Below, piece after piece: positions 34,622 through 45,060 of a DNA stretch of 64,000 bases (position 1 is the stretch's first letter; each line of letters starts with the position of its first letter). A program made the translations under genes and the position numbers. The stretch is from Piliocolobus tephrosceles (taxonomy: Eukaryota; Chordata; Mammalia; Primates; Cercopithecidae): NCBI RefSeq assembly GCF_002776525.5, contig NC_045441.1, positions 129,692,548 to 129,756,547 on the forward strand. Reading direction: 5' to 3'. The notes below the pieces were generated by a model. That model was not told the origin of the DNA. It did no database searches and saw only the letters and a list, made by a program, of their open reading frames with translations.

Positions 34622-34850
34622 AAAGGAAGGGACATACACAGAGATGCACAGCACACAAGCAAAGCAGACATTTAGCACAGACACAAGCGTGATGCTGCTT
34701 GGGGAGACTTGGGGCTTCAGGGGAAAGAGACTTCTAGGCTAGGTTAGGAAGAGATGTGGCTGTCTGGATAAAGAGATGGAAGGAAGGGCAAAGAGGATGG
34801 CATGGTCAGCACAGGAACCACAGGAAGTGAGAAAGCATTTCTGGCCATAC

Positions 34851-35021
34851 TTTTTTTTTTTTGAGACAGAGTTTCGCTCTGTTGCCCAGGCTGGAGTGCA
34901 GTGGCATGATCTCAGCTCACTGCAACCTCCACCTCCCGGGTTCACGCCATTCTCCTGTCTCAGCCTGAGTAGCTGGGACTACAGGCTGTACCACCATGCC
35001 TGGCTAATTTTTGTATTTGTC
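34851..35021 (-). mobile_element. 5'-truncated Alu with target duplication
   Basis: Right arm of a reverse Alu with a small deletion ('agcctgagtagctg'). TCTGGCCATACTTTTT flanks it (about 34840 and 35019). It lies about 220 nt downstream of the exon F donor. Confidence 0.9.
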
Positions 35022-35242
35022 TGGCCATACTTTTTGAGTCCCTGAGTCTCTCCTTTCTGGGACCTCCCAAATTCTCTAGCAGCAGCATTTTTTCTTCCAT
35101 CTGATATACCCTAATTAGGATCCATTTTCAAGATTCTAGATGCTAGGTGGTCCTCAGACTCCCACACCTCCCTGAATTCGTAAGTCCCAACAAGGTGATG
35201 GTTAGAACCCTGGCAGGCCACAGGGACCTGGCCACCCTGTAC

Positions 35243-35430
35243 CTTCAGAGGGAACTGTTGGGTGAGTTCTGGCACGTAGGCAGCCCCAGCCTGCTTCTTG
35301 TGCAAAGACACAACCACAAAATACTCGAAGAGCTGCCTCTCCTGGTACTCGATGAGCTCCCGGGCAAGTGATGGGTACCGAGGCGCCTGCTTCAGGCGGG
35401 ACTTCACGTTGACCAGGCGCTGGCTGTGAG
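35243..35430 (-). CDS. DENND2A: DENND2A exon F (start of uDENN domain)
   Basis: This 188-nt exon carries two bases that complete an Ala codon, then 62 codons from HSQRLVNVKSRLKQAPRYPS to VPELTQQFPLK. The segment RQLFEYFVVVSL is the typical first strand of uDENN, and ELTQQFP is the conserved turn that ends it. The donor is 'CTGAAG|gtacag'. I chose the acceptor 'acccag' although a second AG (ctcacag) lies 7 nt downstream, because only the first keeps the known reading frame. This is where the folded GEF module begins. The upstream helix (RLKQAPRYPSLARELIEYQE) is typical of DENND2 proteins. Confidence 0.9.
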
Positions 35431-36084
35431 CTGGGTGAGGAAGAGGGGGAGAGAGAGGGAGGGAGAGAGCGCAAAGAGCCTGAAATGACCATGAGCCCAT
35501 GTGGAACTGTACTGAGCTGCAATAGGTTATGTAATTCTCAGCTCAAGTACTTTTTTCTAATCCCCAAAGTGTTTCTGTGTCTAACAAATTGGTAGGAAAC
35601 TCTTTACTTGGGATATCTGCCAGAGTTCTGGGAGAAGCAACACTCAGTTGGCTACCAAATCAATCAGGGTGCAGGAGCCCGGAATCGTGGCTCTACTCTG
35701 CCACGGTTTTGCTGTCTGCACTCCGGGCAGAGGCTGAAGACGCCCTTGCCTTCATCTGTCTGATGAGGTAGGGACAGTGACTCCTCCCCTCACCCATTTC
35801 CCTCATCTTTAGGTTTGTGTGATGTGACAGAATCCAGACCAGAGGGCTTTTGGAGCTGGGAGCTTTATAAACATCCCTTGTGACTCAACTGGCAGAGATC
35901 CCACTAACTCAGGAACTCCTGTCCACCTCCTCTTCGGCCTCTGACTCTGCAATGAAATGGCCTTGCTTCATTCTAGAGGGGAGTCTGGGAGCAGCTGGGT
36001 GTCTGAGGCGAATGCAGCAGGGTCACTGAGTAGACGGTCTCTGTCACCTCGTTCGGCAACCTGGACTTGCTGTTTTTTTCTTTT
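35431..36084. other. Intron E-F, unique part
   Basis: Unique intronic sequence upstream of the exon F acceptor, with a (GA)-rich patch at about 35438-35470. No further exon is seen. Confidence 0.55.
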
Positions 36085-36372
36085 TCTTTTTTAGATGGAG
36101 TCTCGCTCTGTTGCCCAGGCTGGAGTGCAATGGCTCAATCTCGGCTCACTGCAACCTCTGCCTCCCGGGTTCAAGCGATTCTCCTCCCTCACTCTCCCGA
36201 GTATCTGAGATTACAGGCACCTGCCACCACGCCTGGCTAAGTTTTTGTATTTTCAGTAGTGACAAGGTTTCACTATGTTGGCCACGCTGGTCTCGAACCC
36301 CCGACCTTGTGATCCACCCGCCTCGGCCTCCCTAAGTGCTGTGATTACAGGAGTGAGCTGTCGCGCCTGGCC
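36085..36372 (-). mobile_element. Alu, antisense, with target duplication
   Basis: Full-length reverse Alu in intron E-F. CTGGACTTGCT flanks it (about 36060 and 36373). Confidence 0.93.
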
Positions 36373-36474
36373 TCTGGACTTGCTTTCTTTGGCTTCTCCC
36401 TGGGGTCTGAAAAAATTGCAGAAAACTCACTAAAGCCTAGGCCCAGACTATCTAATTTTAGACCCACAGGGACC

Positions 36475-36600
36475 AATTATTTCAACAACTTCATCAGACA
36501 GATGAGGAACTAGAGGCCTTGGATCTTAAGTGATTTCCTCCAGATCACACAGTAATTTGAGCAGAAGTGGGCAGAAGCTCCAGGTCTCTGAAGCCTTAGG
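36475..36600 (+). repeat. MIR fragment
   Basis: 'cagacagatgaggaactaga', 'ttaagtgatttcctccagat' and 'cacacagtaatttgagcaga' follow the MIR core in order. It lies about 300 nt from exon E. Confidence 0.8.
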
Positions 36601-36898
36601 GCCGCAGTGTCAATCCTTGAAGCATGGAAAACATCAGGACGTAGGGAGAGGCATGGGAGCAGCGGTCGCTGCCGTTATTGTAGCCTCCCTGGCTCTTAGC
36701 AACTGTAGTGCCATTTTGATCATGCCCATGACGGACCGGCCCTGGAGCCCCCTGTGGCCCCACTGTCTCCCAAGATGTTCACATTTTGCCAAGCAAGCTC
36801 GGGCAGGACGCTTCTGTCCCTCATACTAAGGAGGAGGGGCCACCTTTGCAGCTTCCAAGTCACCTGCCTGCATCCTGCACAATAGCGGCTCTCCTCAC

Positions 36899-36949
36899 CT
36901 TTCAGCTTCTCCTCTGTGTCACTGTCAGACTCACTGTTCTCATCTGTCA
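36899..36949 (-). CDS. DENND2A: DENND2A exon E (51-nt acidic microexon)
   Basis: This 51-nt exon follows acceptor 'tttcttctag' and ends at donor 'CTGAAAG|gtgagg'. With the neighbouring bases it encodes V-TDENSESDSDTEEKLK and then one base of the next codon. The peptide is almost wholly acidic and Ser/Thr, with several S/T-x-x-D/E casein kinase 2-type sites. Entry and exit phases are the same, so inclusion or skipping keeps the frame. Its short length and acidic content next to the basic exons C/D suggest a regulated charge switch, which is inference. The exon identity is supported by frame continuity on both sides. Confidence 0.82.
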
Positions 36950-37062
36950 CTAGAAGAAAAGAACAAGGAAGACAGTTGCAAATGTGAGTTCTTCTCATGT
37001 AGGAAACTCTTTCTGTGTGGTAGCACAGATCAAACGTTCTAATTCAGAGGGGGTGTTCTGTT

Positions 37063-37363
37063 GCCTTTTTTTTTTTTTTTTGAGGCGGAGTCTCACTCTG
37101 TCACCCAGGTTGGAGCGCAGCGGCGCAATCTTGGCTCACTGCAACCTCCACCTTCCAGGTTCCAGTGATTCTCCTGCCTCAGCCTCCTGAGTAGCTGGGA
37201 TTACAGGTGTACACCACCATGCCTCGCTAATTTTTCTATTTTTTAGTAGAGACAGGTTTCGCCATGTTGGCCAGGCTGGTCTCGAACTTCTGACCTCAGG
37301 TGATCCACCTGTCTCAGCCTCCCAAAGTGCTGGGATTACAGGCGTGAGCCACTGCGCCCAGCC
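37063..37363 (-). mobile_element. Alu, antisense
   Basis: Full-length reverse Alu within the short 841-nt intron D-E, about 115 nt from exon E. Confidence 0.93.
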
Positions 37364-37790
37364 TCTTGCTGTCTCTCAATGTATTGTACAAACCACATCT
37401 CGTCCAACTCAATGTACTGCCAAATTAATCTGGTTCTAGTTCAGATGGTACTAGATGGTACCTATATCAGATAATGCAGCAGAAGGTCCTGGTCCCTTTT
37501 GTGGAGGTTAAGCAAGGAAGGTTGCTCCCACAGTCACGCCAGGGCCTGTAGTGCTGGGCTGACTTGGTGGTGGGCGAGGACAAGGATGAGGACAAGGATG
37601 GGGAGGCAGGGGACATGTCGCCCAGGCTGAGCTCCCAGCCCTGCCATTGTCCCAAAGACGGTACAGGACATTTACAAAGCATCAGCTTGTTCTCCTCCTT
37701 GGTGAGTCAACCAGAAAAAATAGGAAGTCACTTCTGGAAAGAATCTCTTTTCCGATTCTTGCGGGAGAGGGCTGGTGGTGGGGGTTCTAC

Positions 37791-37884
37791 CTTTTCCTGA
37801 GTTGCTCTCCATTGACTGGGACAGCCTCTTCACCCGTTTCTTTCCTCTCCGGACCTCATAAATGGCGTTGATTCGCAACACCAG
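37791..37884 (-). CDS. DENND2A: DENND2A exon D (basic helix-like segment)
   Basis: This 94-nt exon follows acceptor 'tgtctggcag' and ends at donor 'GGAAAAG|gtagaa'. It encodes 31 codons plus one base. The peptide LVLRINAIYEVRRGKKRVKR is followed by LSQSMESNSGK. The run RRGKKRVKR is strongly basic and, with the KKRK at the end of exon C, makes a bipartite cluster just upstream of the acidic exon E. The leftover G joins the first two bases of exon E (Val) or, if E is skipped, of exon F (Ala). No catalytic domain is visible. The donor departs from consensus at +4 to +6. Confidence 0.86.
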
Positions 37885-38037
37885 CTGCCAGACACCAGGA
37901 GAAGAACAGCCAGTGTTAGCAGCACGCACTCTGTGGCGGCTGGGCTTCCCTCACTGCCCTTCTCCTATGACGATGGAGGGCCAGGGCCGGGGGGAGCGGG
38001 AGACACTTCCTATGGGCTCGTGGGTGTCTTTCAATCT

Positions 38038-38340
38038 TTTTTTTTTTTTTTTTTTTGAGACAGTTTCGTTCTTGTTGACCAGACTGGGGAGCAATGGCGC
38101 TGATCTCAGCTCACTGCAGTCTCTAACTTCTGGGTTCAAGAGATTCTCCTGCTTCAGCCTCCTGAGTAGCTGGGATGACAGGTACCCACCACTATGCCCA
38201 GCTAATTTTTGTATTTTTAGTAGAGATGGGGTTTTGCCATGTTGGCCAGGCTGGTCTTGAACTCCTGACCTCAGGTGATCCACCCACCTCGGCCTCCCAA
38301 AGTGCTGGGATTACAGGCGTGAGCCACCACACCCAGCCCA
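38038..38340 (-). mobile_element. Alu, antisense
   Basis: Full-length reverse Alu about 150 nt upstream of exon D. Confidence 0.93.
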
Positions 38341-39276
38341 GTCATTTTTTTTCTACCACACAGGAACATGACTGTCAAGGAAAGGAGGCTGCCAGCCCCG
38401 CTGCCCTGTGGGCATCTGTTGTCTGGATGGGGGGACAGCCCATTGCTCACGGTGTGGTGGCTGCTTTCCCTCTGAGGCTTCGATGTCACTGCAGCTTGGG
38501 AAGGAGCTTTTCCTCCCAAAACAAAACAAGAAAAGGAAGAGACAGAAAAAAAAAAAGGTTCCCAGGCAGGGCTCCCTTCGTGGGAACCATTCCAAAGAAT
38601 GTCAGAGCAGCCCTGAGTGGGGTGGGAACCGGGATTAGAACGGGTCCCAAGCCCTAGCTTGAGACTTCGGGGAGCGGCACCATGCAGCCGAGCGTGCAGC
38701 CCCATCTGTAGAGGGACGCACACCCCAGACGCCATGCACCCTCCATGTGTTCACAGGACACACACATGCAGTGTGCAAGTGTACACAGATACCCTGGGGT
38801 GGGACACATTCCAAGCCTCCAAGCAGGCCACTCAACCTAAATGGTCTCCCCCATCACCACTGCCAGACCCCCTGTGCCCTGCCCCTCCCCACCTCCCAGG
38901 CCGGCCTAGTTATCTGATGCATTTGAAAGGAGACCTGCTTCCATGGAAAATGTTTTTCATATTTCAGACCAAAAGAGTTTGGTGTTTCTTACGTATTTGT
39001 TTTCCCCTTTCTTGCGTGAGAAGCTGGTGAGTGCGAATTTATGTATTTTGCTTTGCTGGGTCCCCCGGGGGCTTGCTATCAAAGAGCACACATTCATGCC
39101 ACATGTGATTTAGGATCCCACACATGGAGGAACTCTAAAATTAGTTGTTCTGTGTGCTTACAAAATTAATCTTACTATCTCGTAGCTATATGTTAAATGT
39201 TATATAACACTTTTATCTGTCTATGTCAGTAAACAAAAATATAGGATGGTAACCAATTTCCATGTTCTATGAATAT
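38341..39276. other. Intron C-D, unique part
   Basis: Unique sequence. Overlapping open frames on both strands at 38353-39030 look like chance frames in GC-rich DNA. No exon is recognised. Confidence 0.5.
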
Positions 39277-39580
39277 TTTATCTATTTATTTTGAGACAGA
39301 GTCTTGCTTTGTCACCCATGCTGGAGTGCAGTGGCGTGATCTTGACTCACTGCAACCTCCGACTTCCAGTTTCAAGTGATTCTCATGCCTCAGCCTCCCA
39401 AGTAGCTGGGATTACAGGTGTGTGCCACCACGCCCAGCTGATTTTTTTTGTGTGTATTTTTAGTAGAGACAGGGTTTCACCATGTTGGCCAGGCTAGTCT
39501 CGAACTTCTGACCTCAAGTGATCTGCCCACCTCAGCCTCCCAAAGTGCTGGAATTATAGGCATGAGCCACTGTGTTGGCT
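39277..39580 (-). mobile_element. Alu, antisense
   Basis: Full-length reverse Alu. 'gaatattttatct' and 'gaatattttaatt' flank it as the target duplication. Confidence 0.92.
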
Positions 39581-39724
39581 TGAATATTTTAATTCTTATT
39601 TTCGATATTTAGAAATTGTCTGGCCCTCTTTGCCTCTGGCTGGTTGGGTGTCTCTGGGCCATTTAATTGACCTCTATGGGGTGAAATGTCCTCAATGGAA
39701 AAATGAAGGGGTTGGAGTGTTTCA

Positions 39725-40250
39725 TTTCTGTTGAAACACTCCAAATTTCTAATAGCCAAGTGTCCATGGACAGATAGATGGATATACAAAATGTGGTATA
39801 TACATATGATGGAACACCATTTAGTCTTTTTTTTTTTTTTTGAGATGGAGTCTTGCTCTGTCTCCAGGCTGGAGTGCAGTGATGCGATCTCGGCTCACTG
39901 CAAGCTCCACCTCCCGGGTTCACACCATTCTCCAGCCTTAGCCTCCCCAGCAGCTGGGACTACAGGCACACACCGCCATGCCCGGCTAATTTTTTCGTAT
40001 TTTTAGTAGAGACGGCGTTTCACCGTGTTAGCCAGGATGGTCTTGATCTCCTGACCTTGTGATCCATCCGCCTTGGCCTCCCAAAAGTGCTGGAATTACA
40101 GGCGTGAGCCACCGCGCCCGGCTCATTTAGTCTTAAAAAAGAAGAAAATGCTGACACATGCTTAAACCTTGAAGACGCTAAGCGAAGTGAAATGTCATTC
40201 ACGGAAGGACGATACTGTGTGATTCCTCTTGTGTGAGATACCTCCAACAC
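39725..40250 (+). mobile_element. L1 3' fragment split by an antisense AluY
   Basis: 'aatagccaagtgtccatgga' and 'ggtatatacatatgatggaa' are L1 3' text. It resumes after the Alu with 'gctaagcgaagtgaaatgtc'. Confidence 0.8.
39826..40123 (-). mobile_element. AluY, antisense, in L1, with target duplication
   Basis: Reverse AluY flanked by CATTTAGTCTT (about 39818 and 40124). Confidence 0.92.
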
Positions 40251-40415
40251 TCTAACTTTCTGGGTTCTAGGATGAAAGTTCTTAGCTGTCCTCAGACTTG
40301 CCAGGTCCTTTCATAACCTCTCCTAGTGCTGCCAAAGTGAGTCACTCAACAGGCACCACTACTTAAAGGCATATTCCCTAGGTGGACTTCAGCAGAACCA
40401 TCTCTTTCTCTTTCT

Positions 40416-40710
40416 CTTTTTTTTTTAGAGGCAACATCTCGCTCTGTCACCTAGGCTGGAGTGCAGTGGCGCGATCAGAGCTCATTGCAGCCTCTAACTC
40501 CTGGGCTCAAGTGATTCTCTCTCAACTCAGCCTCGCAAGTAGCTAGGACTATAAGTGCACACCACCATGCCTGGCTAATTTAAAATTTTTTGTAGAGATG
40601 GGGTTCCACCATGTTGTCTAGGCTGGTCTTGAATGCCTGGGCTCAAGTGGTCCTCCTATCTTGGCCTCCCAAAGTGCTGGGATTACAGGTGTGAGCCACT
40701 GCATCCGGCC
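40416..40710 (-). mobile_element. AluJ, antisense
   Basis: Diverged reverse Alu with a (CTTTCT) head ('gaggcaacatctcgctctgt' onward). Confidence 0.9.
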
Positions 40711-40900
40711 TCCCTTGACTTTCTTTCAGGTCGATGAGTTACTCAGAGAAATCCCATGAAAGCTACAGACAATGTCCCACACGGAAACTTATCTGCATAA
40801 AGTTTTACATTTTTATGGATTTCATGACCCGCTAAAGCCCATCCATGAACTCTGAAATTAAGAATCCCTGCTCTACAAGTTCCTGTAAGAAGCTGATATT

Positions 40901-41182
40901 GGCTGGGTGCGGTGGCCCACACCTGTAATTCCAGCACTTTGGGAGGCTGAGGCGGGCGGATCACACTGTCAGGAGTTCGAGACCAGCCTCGTCAATATGG
41001 TGAAACTCCATCTCTACTAATAATACAAAAATGAGCTGGGCATGGTGGCTGTAGTCCCAGCTACTCGGGAGGCTGAGGCAGGAGAATCACTTGAACCTGG
41101 GAGGTGAAGGTTGTAGTAAGCCGAGATCACACCACTGTACTCCAGCTTGGGCAACAGAGTGAGACTCCATCTACAAAAAAAA
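40901..41182 (+). mobile_element. Alu, sense
   Basis: Forward Alu with a small deletion in its mid region ('catggtggctgtagtcccag'). Confidence 0.92.
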
Positions 41183-41191
41183 CGTTGATCT

Positions 41192-41659
41192 TGAAGGAGT
41201 TCAGGACATAGCTCCCCAAAATATGCCACTTTGGCATATTGATTATTTTTAACTAAAGACACTTGAAAAACAGAAGGTGCACGAAGGTCGCTCTGACCTT
41301 CCCTTTTCTTCTTAAAACAGGAGATGAACACATAAAAGAGACCCTCCTTATAACAGGAGGAAAGAAACATCATCACCAGTGATGGCGAGTTGAGGCCAAG
41401 ATAAATCTAATCAAACAAATCTTGTTTAACCCCTATCTTCCTGGTTACTTTTCCACAATTGCCGCTCTTTGTTCAGCCTAGTATATAAACACATAGATCC
41501 AGTCACTTCTTTGGGTCTTACATTTTTCTTTTGAGGGCTCCCACGTACTTGTAAATAAAATGAGTATGCATTTTCCTGTTAATTGTCTTACGTCAGTTTA
41601 AATCTGAGGCTCAGCTGGAGACTCTAAGAGGGTAGAGGAGAAATTTTGCCTACCCTACA
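41192..41659 (+). mobile_element. Probable ERV1-type LTR
   Basis: Starts 'tgaaggagttcaggacatag' and ends 'ttgcctaccctaca'. It contains a TATA-like 'cctagtatataaac' (about 41480) and an AATAAA ('tgtaaataaaatgagtatgc', about 41550). The LTR identity rests on layout and remembered wording. I could not confirm a target duplication. Confidence 0.6.
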
Positions 41660-42209
41660 GTACCACACTGGTTAATGAAGAGAGACCAAACTGCAGCACT
41701 GAAACTGAGCAAAAGGAAATGTAACCAACAACAGATGCATAAAGATGTATATATCCAAGCCCCTGGGAATATTTTACCTTTTTGGCTGCAAAGAGCCACA
41801 AGAGGATTGTTGACAAGGGCTGTCTCAGAACACAGACTGGGACCTGCCTCTGCAGCGGGTGTAGACCAAGTCTCAGGTCAGAGCATGATGGATGGTGTTC
41901 TGTTTTTTTGTGGCGATGAAGGAAGGAGCTGTGGCTTTTTGAGGATGGGCATTAAAACCTTGTCTGGGATCAGACAAGCAGCTGAGATTGGGAGAAGAGT
42001 GGCTAAGAGGAAGACCACAGGACCACAAAAATGATCAGGATGAAGGTCCAGATATTCCAGCCTGCTGGCTTCACTGTGTCCCCCTGGCCTGCAGCAACAC
42101 AGGTGGGAGAGGGGCCAGTGATGTATCCCCCACCCAGACCCCTCTGCAGTCTTCTTTCACAGAGAAAGGGTCATGCATGTCTGAGCATGAAGCTTGTTGC
42201 CACCATTAC
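41660..42209. other. Intron C-D next to exon C, unique
   Basis: Unique intronic sequence downstream of the exon C donor. The plus-strand open frames (41675-42444) run antisense into exon C and are not genes. Confidence 0.55.
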
Positions 42210-42407
42210 CTTAGGTATCTTTCTCTTCTTCCTGCCGTTCTGTGGGTCTCCAAGGTTAAAGAAAGTGTCGTCAGGGCTGCTGGGAGTGGAGGGGGGGCTG
42301 ATTTTGGAAGGGGACCCAGTTCCATCCCGACTCAGCTTCCTAGTGTCCAGCAGTTTGAAGTTCCTCCTCTCTGAATTTTGTCGGAAAAAAGCAGGTTTGG
42401 ACAATGA
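42210..42407 (-). CDS. DENND2A: DENND2A exon C (Ser/Pro linker with basic cluster)
   Basis: This 198-nt exon encodes exactly 66 codons, phase 0 at both ends. It begins SLSKPAFFRQNSERRNFKLL, passes through a Ser/Pro-rich stretch (SPSKISPPSTPSSPDD) and ends with the basic cluster NGRKKRKIPK. The donor is 'CCTAAG|gtaatg', a weaker match than its neighbours. The acceptor is a tandem TAG-CAG, so use of the upstream AG would add one in-frame Gln. Several Ser-Pro and Thr-Pro sites suggest proline-directed phosphorylation (inference). Skipping this exon would keep the frame. It lies between large Alu-filled introns. Confidence 0.88.
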
Positions 42408-42642
42408 CTGCTATGAGGGAAAAGGAGAAAAGAAGAGTAAATGAATTCAAAGGAGACTAACCAGTGGATAACTGGTGGTGCCAGGGACAAGACAATGAAA
42501 TTGAGAAGAGGAACTGGTCTAGTTCCTCTACACCTTCCCAGGGTAGGTGGAGTTTGGTTATGCCAGTAAGTGTTCAATGAACACATATCATCCAGTTACC
42601 AAAAATGTGTGTGATGAGCGATGTAAATCTAATCCAGTTTCT

Positions 42643-42931
42643 CTTTTTTTTTGAGGAGTCTTACTCTGTCACCTGGGCTGGAGTGCAGTGGCGTGATCTC
42701 AGCTCACTGCAACCTCCGCTTCCCATGTTCAAGCAATTCTCCCCCTTGAGCCTCTCGAGTAGCTGGGACTACAAGCACACGCCGCCATCCCCGCCTAATT
42801 TTTTGTATTTTAGCAGAGACGGGGTTTCACTGTGTTGCCCAGACTGGTCTCGAACTCCTAAGCTCAGGCAATCCACCCGCCTCAGCCTCCCAAAGTGCTA
42901 GGATGACAGGCGTGAGCCACCGCGCCTGGCT
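42643..42931 (-). mobile_element. Alu, antisense, with target duplication
   Basis: Reverse Alu flanked by GTTTCTCTT, about 235 nt upstream of exon C. Confidence 0.9.
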
Positions 42932-43110
42932 GTTTCTCTTCTTGGACAAGTGCAAGGTCACCTGCCTCAATCCCTAGACGTTACAGCTGAGGCCTTCTGA
43001 CAACCCAAGACACAAGGACTGGGAGTTACAGGGACTAAGCCTCACTTTGGCCTTGCTGCAGGATTGCTGAGTGTCTTTTATACAAGGAATTGTGTTTCTT
43101 TTTTTCTTTT

Positions 43111-43411
43111 CTTTTCTTTTTTTTTTTTTTTGAGACGGAGTCTCGCTCTGTTGCCCAGGCTGAAGTGCAGTGGCGCGATCTCGGCTCACTGCAAGCTCCG
43201 CCTCCTGGGTTCATGCCATTCTCCTGCCTCAGCCTCCTGTAGCTGGAACTACAGGCGCCCGCCATGGCTCCTGGCTAATTTTTTGTATTTTTGGTTGCGA
43301 TGGAGTTTCACCATATTAGCCAGGATGGTCTCGATCTCCTGACCTCGTGATCTGCCCGCCTTGGCCTCCCAAAGTGCTGGGATTATAGGCATGAGCCACC
43401 TGACCTGCCCG
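43111..43411 (-). mobile_element. AluY, antisense, with target duplication
   Basis: Reverse AluY with a (CTTTT)n head. Flanks are GGAATTGTGTTTCTTT and GGAATTATGTTTCTTT. Confidence 0.93.
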
Positions 43412-43472
43412 GAATTATGTTTCTTTGGGCCTCGATATCTTATTTCTAAAACAGGCCTCTTCAAAGTCAAAA

Positions 43473-43763
43473 GGCTGGCCAGGTGTGGTTGCTCACACCA
43501 TAATTCCAGCACTTTGGGAGGCTGAGGAGGATCACTTGAGGTCAGGAGTTTGAGACCAGCCTGGCCAACATGGTGAAACCCTGTCTCTACTAAACATACA
43601 ATTTAGCTGGGTGTGGTGGTGCACACCTGTAATCCCAGCTACTTGGGAGGCTGAGGCAGGAGAATCGCCTGAACCTGGGAGGCGGAGGTTGCAGTAAGCT
43701 GAGATCACGCCACTGTACTCCAGCCTGGGTGATGGAATGAGACTGTCTCAAAACAAAACAAAA
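43473..43763 (+). mobile_element. Alu, sense, with target duplication
   Basis: Forward Alu flanked by CAAAGTCAAAAGGC (about 43461 and 43766). Confidence 0.93.
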
Positions 43764-43971
43764 AACAAAGTCAAAAGGCAAACAAAACACTTGCTAAAAA
43801 AATTTAGAACACATAGAAAATAACCCACAGAAATTAACTCATTTCCCTAAAATACACTACAAATTAATGAGAAAAAGACTAACGACTCAAAAGAAAAACA
43901 GGCAAAATAATGGAAAATTTAGAGAAAAGAAATACAATGATTCTTAGAAACATAAAAATATTCTTAGCGGC

Positions 43972-44264
43972 CGGGCGTGGCAGCTCATGCCTATAATCCC
44001 AGCACTTTGGGAGGCCAAGGCAGGCAGATCACGAGGTCAGGAGATTAAGACCATCCTGGCTAACATGGTGAAACGCTGTCTCTGCTAAAAAAAAAAAAAA
44101 AAAAAAAATTAGCCGATGTGATGGCAGATGCCTGTAGTCCCAGCTACTCGGGAGGCTGAGGCAGGAGAATGGCGTGAACCCGGGAGGCGGAGCTTGCAGT
44201 GAGCCGAGATCGCACCACTGCACTCCAGCCTGGGCGACAGAGCGAGACTCCGTCTCAAAAAAAT
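43972..44264 (+). mobile_element. AluY, sense, with target duplication
   Basis: Forward AluY with a mid A-run of about 20. ATTCTTAG flanks it. Confidence 0.92.
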
Positions 44265-44319
44265 AGATTCTTAGTTTCACTCCCAAGAGAAAGGAGAATT
44301 AAAACTCCATTAAAGAAAC

Positions 44320-45060
44320 TTTTTTTTGCTCAGAGATAAGAAAATTTGATAGCTCACTCTGTTGGTGAAAGCGAGAGAGAAAAGTCACTCCCACACTGTC
44401 ATACAGGCTTGGCGGGAGTATCACTTGGTACAGGGCTACGGAGGGCAGTCTACGTGAGCTAACAAAATTATGATGCATATAGCTTCAGACCCCGCAAGTC
44501 CACCGCTAGGAATTTACTCTGCTGATATACTCTTATTTGTGCAATGTTATTTTTTACAAGGAAACATATTGTGCAAAGGATATTGTACATTGCGACATGG
44601 TTTGTAATCACAAAATACTGGAAATAACCTAGATATCCATCAATAGAGGCTGGTCAAACAAATTATGATAAACCCACCCAGCGGAATACTATGCAATTAT
44701 TTAAAAAATCTTAATGTACTTGTCGGGCATGGTGGCTCAAGCCTGTAATGCTGTCAAGCCTGTAATACTTTGGGAGGCCAAGGTGGGCGGATCACCTGAG
44801 GTCAGGAGTTCGAGACCAGCCTGACCAATATGGTGAAACCCCTGTCTCTGCCAAAAATGCAAAAATTAGCCTGGCATGGTGGTGTGCACCTGTAGCTACT
44901 TGGGAGGCTGAGACAGGAGAATTGCTTGAAGCCAGGAGGCAGAGGTTGCAGTGAGCCGAGATCATGCCACTGCACCCCAGCCTAGGCAACAGAGCAAGAC
45001 TCCGTCTCAAAAAAAAATTAACAAAAAACTTAATGTACTGATATGGAAGGTTCTTTCAGA
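44320..45060 (+). mobile_element. L1 3' fragment split by a sense Alu
   Basis: 'gctaggaatttactctgctg', 'ggaaataacctagatatcca' and 'cagcggaatactatgcaatt' are L1 3' text. The forward Alu at 44722-45025 is bounded by CTTAATGTACT. Confidence 0.8.
44722..45025 (+). mobile_element. Alu, sense, inside L1
   Basis: Forward Alu with a small internal duplication near its start ('aagcctgtaatgctgtcaag') and a missing piece in the right arm. Confidence 0.9.

Noticed and set aside
41988..42444. Plus-strand frames across exon C
   Set aside because: They are antisense shadows of the spliced exon on the minus strand.
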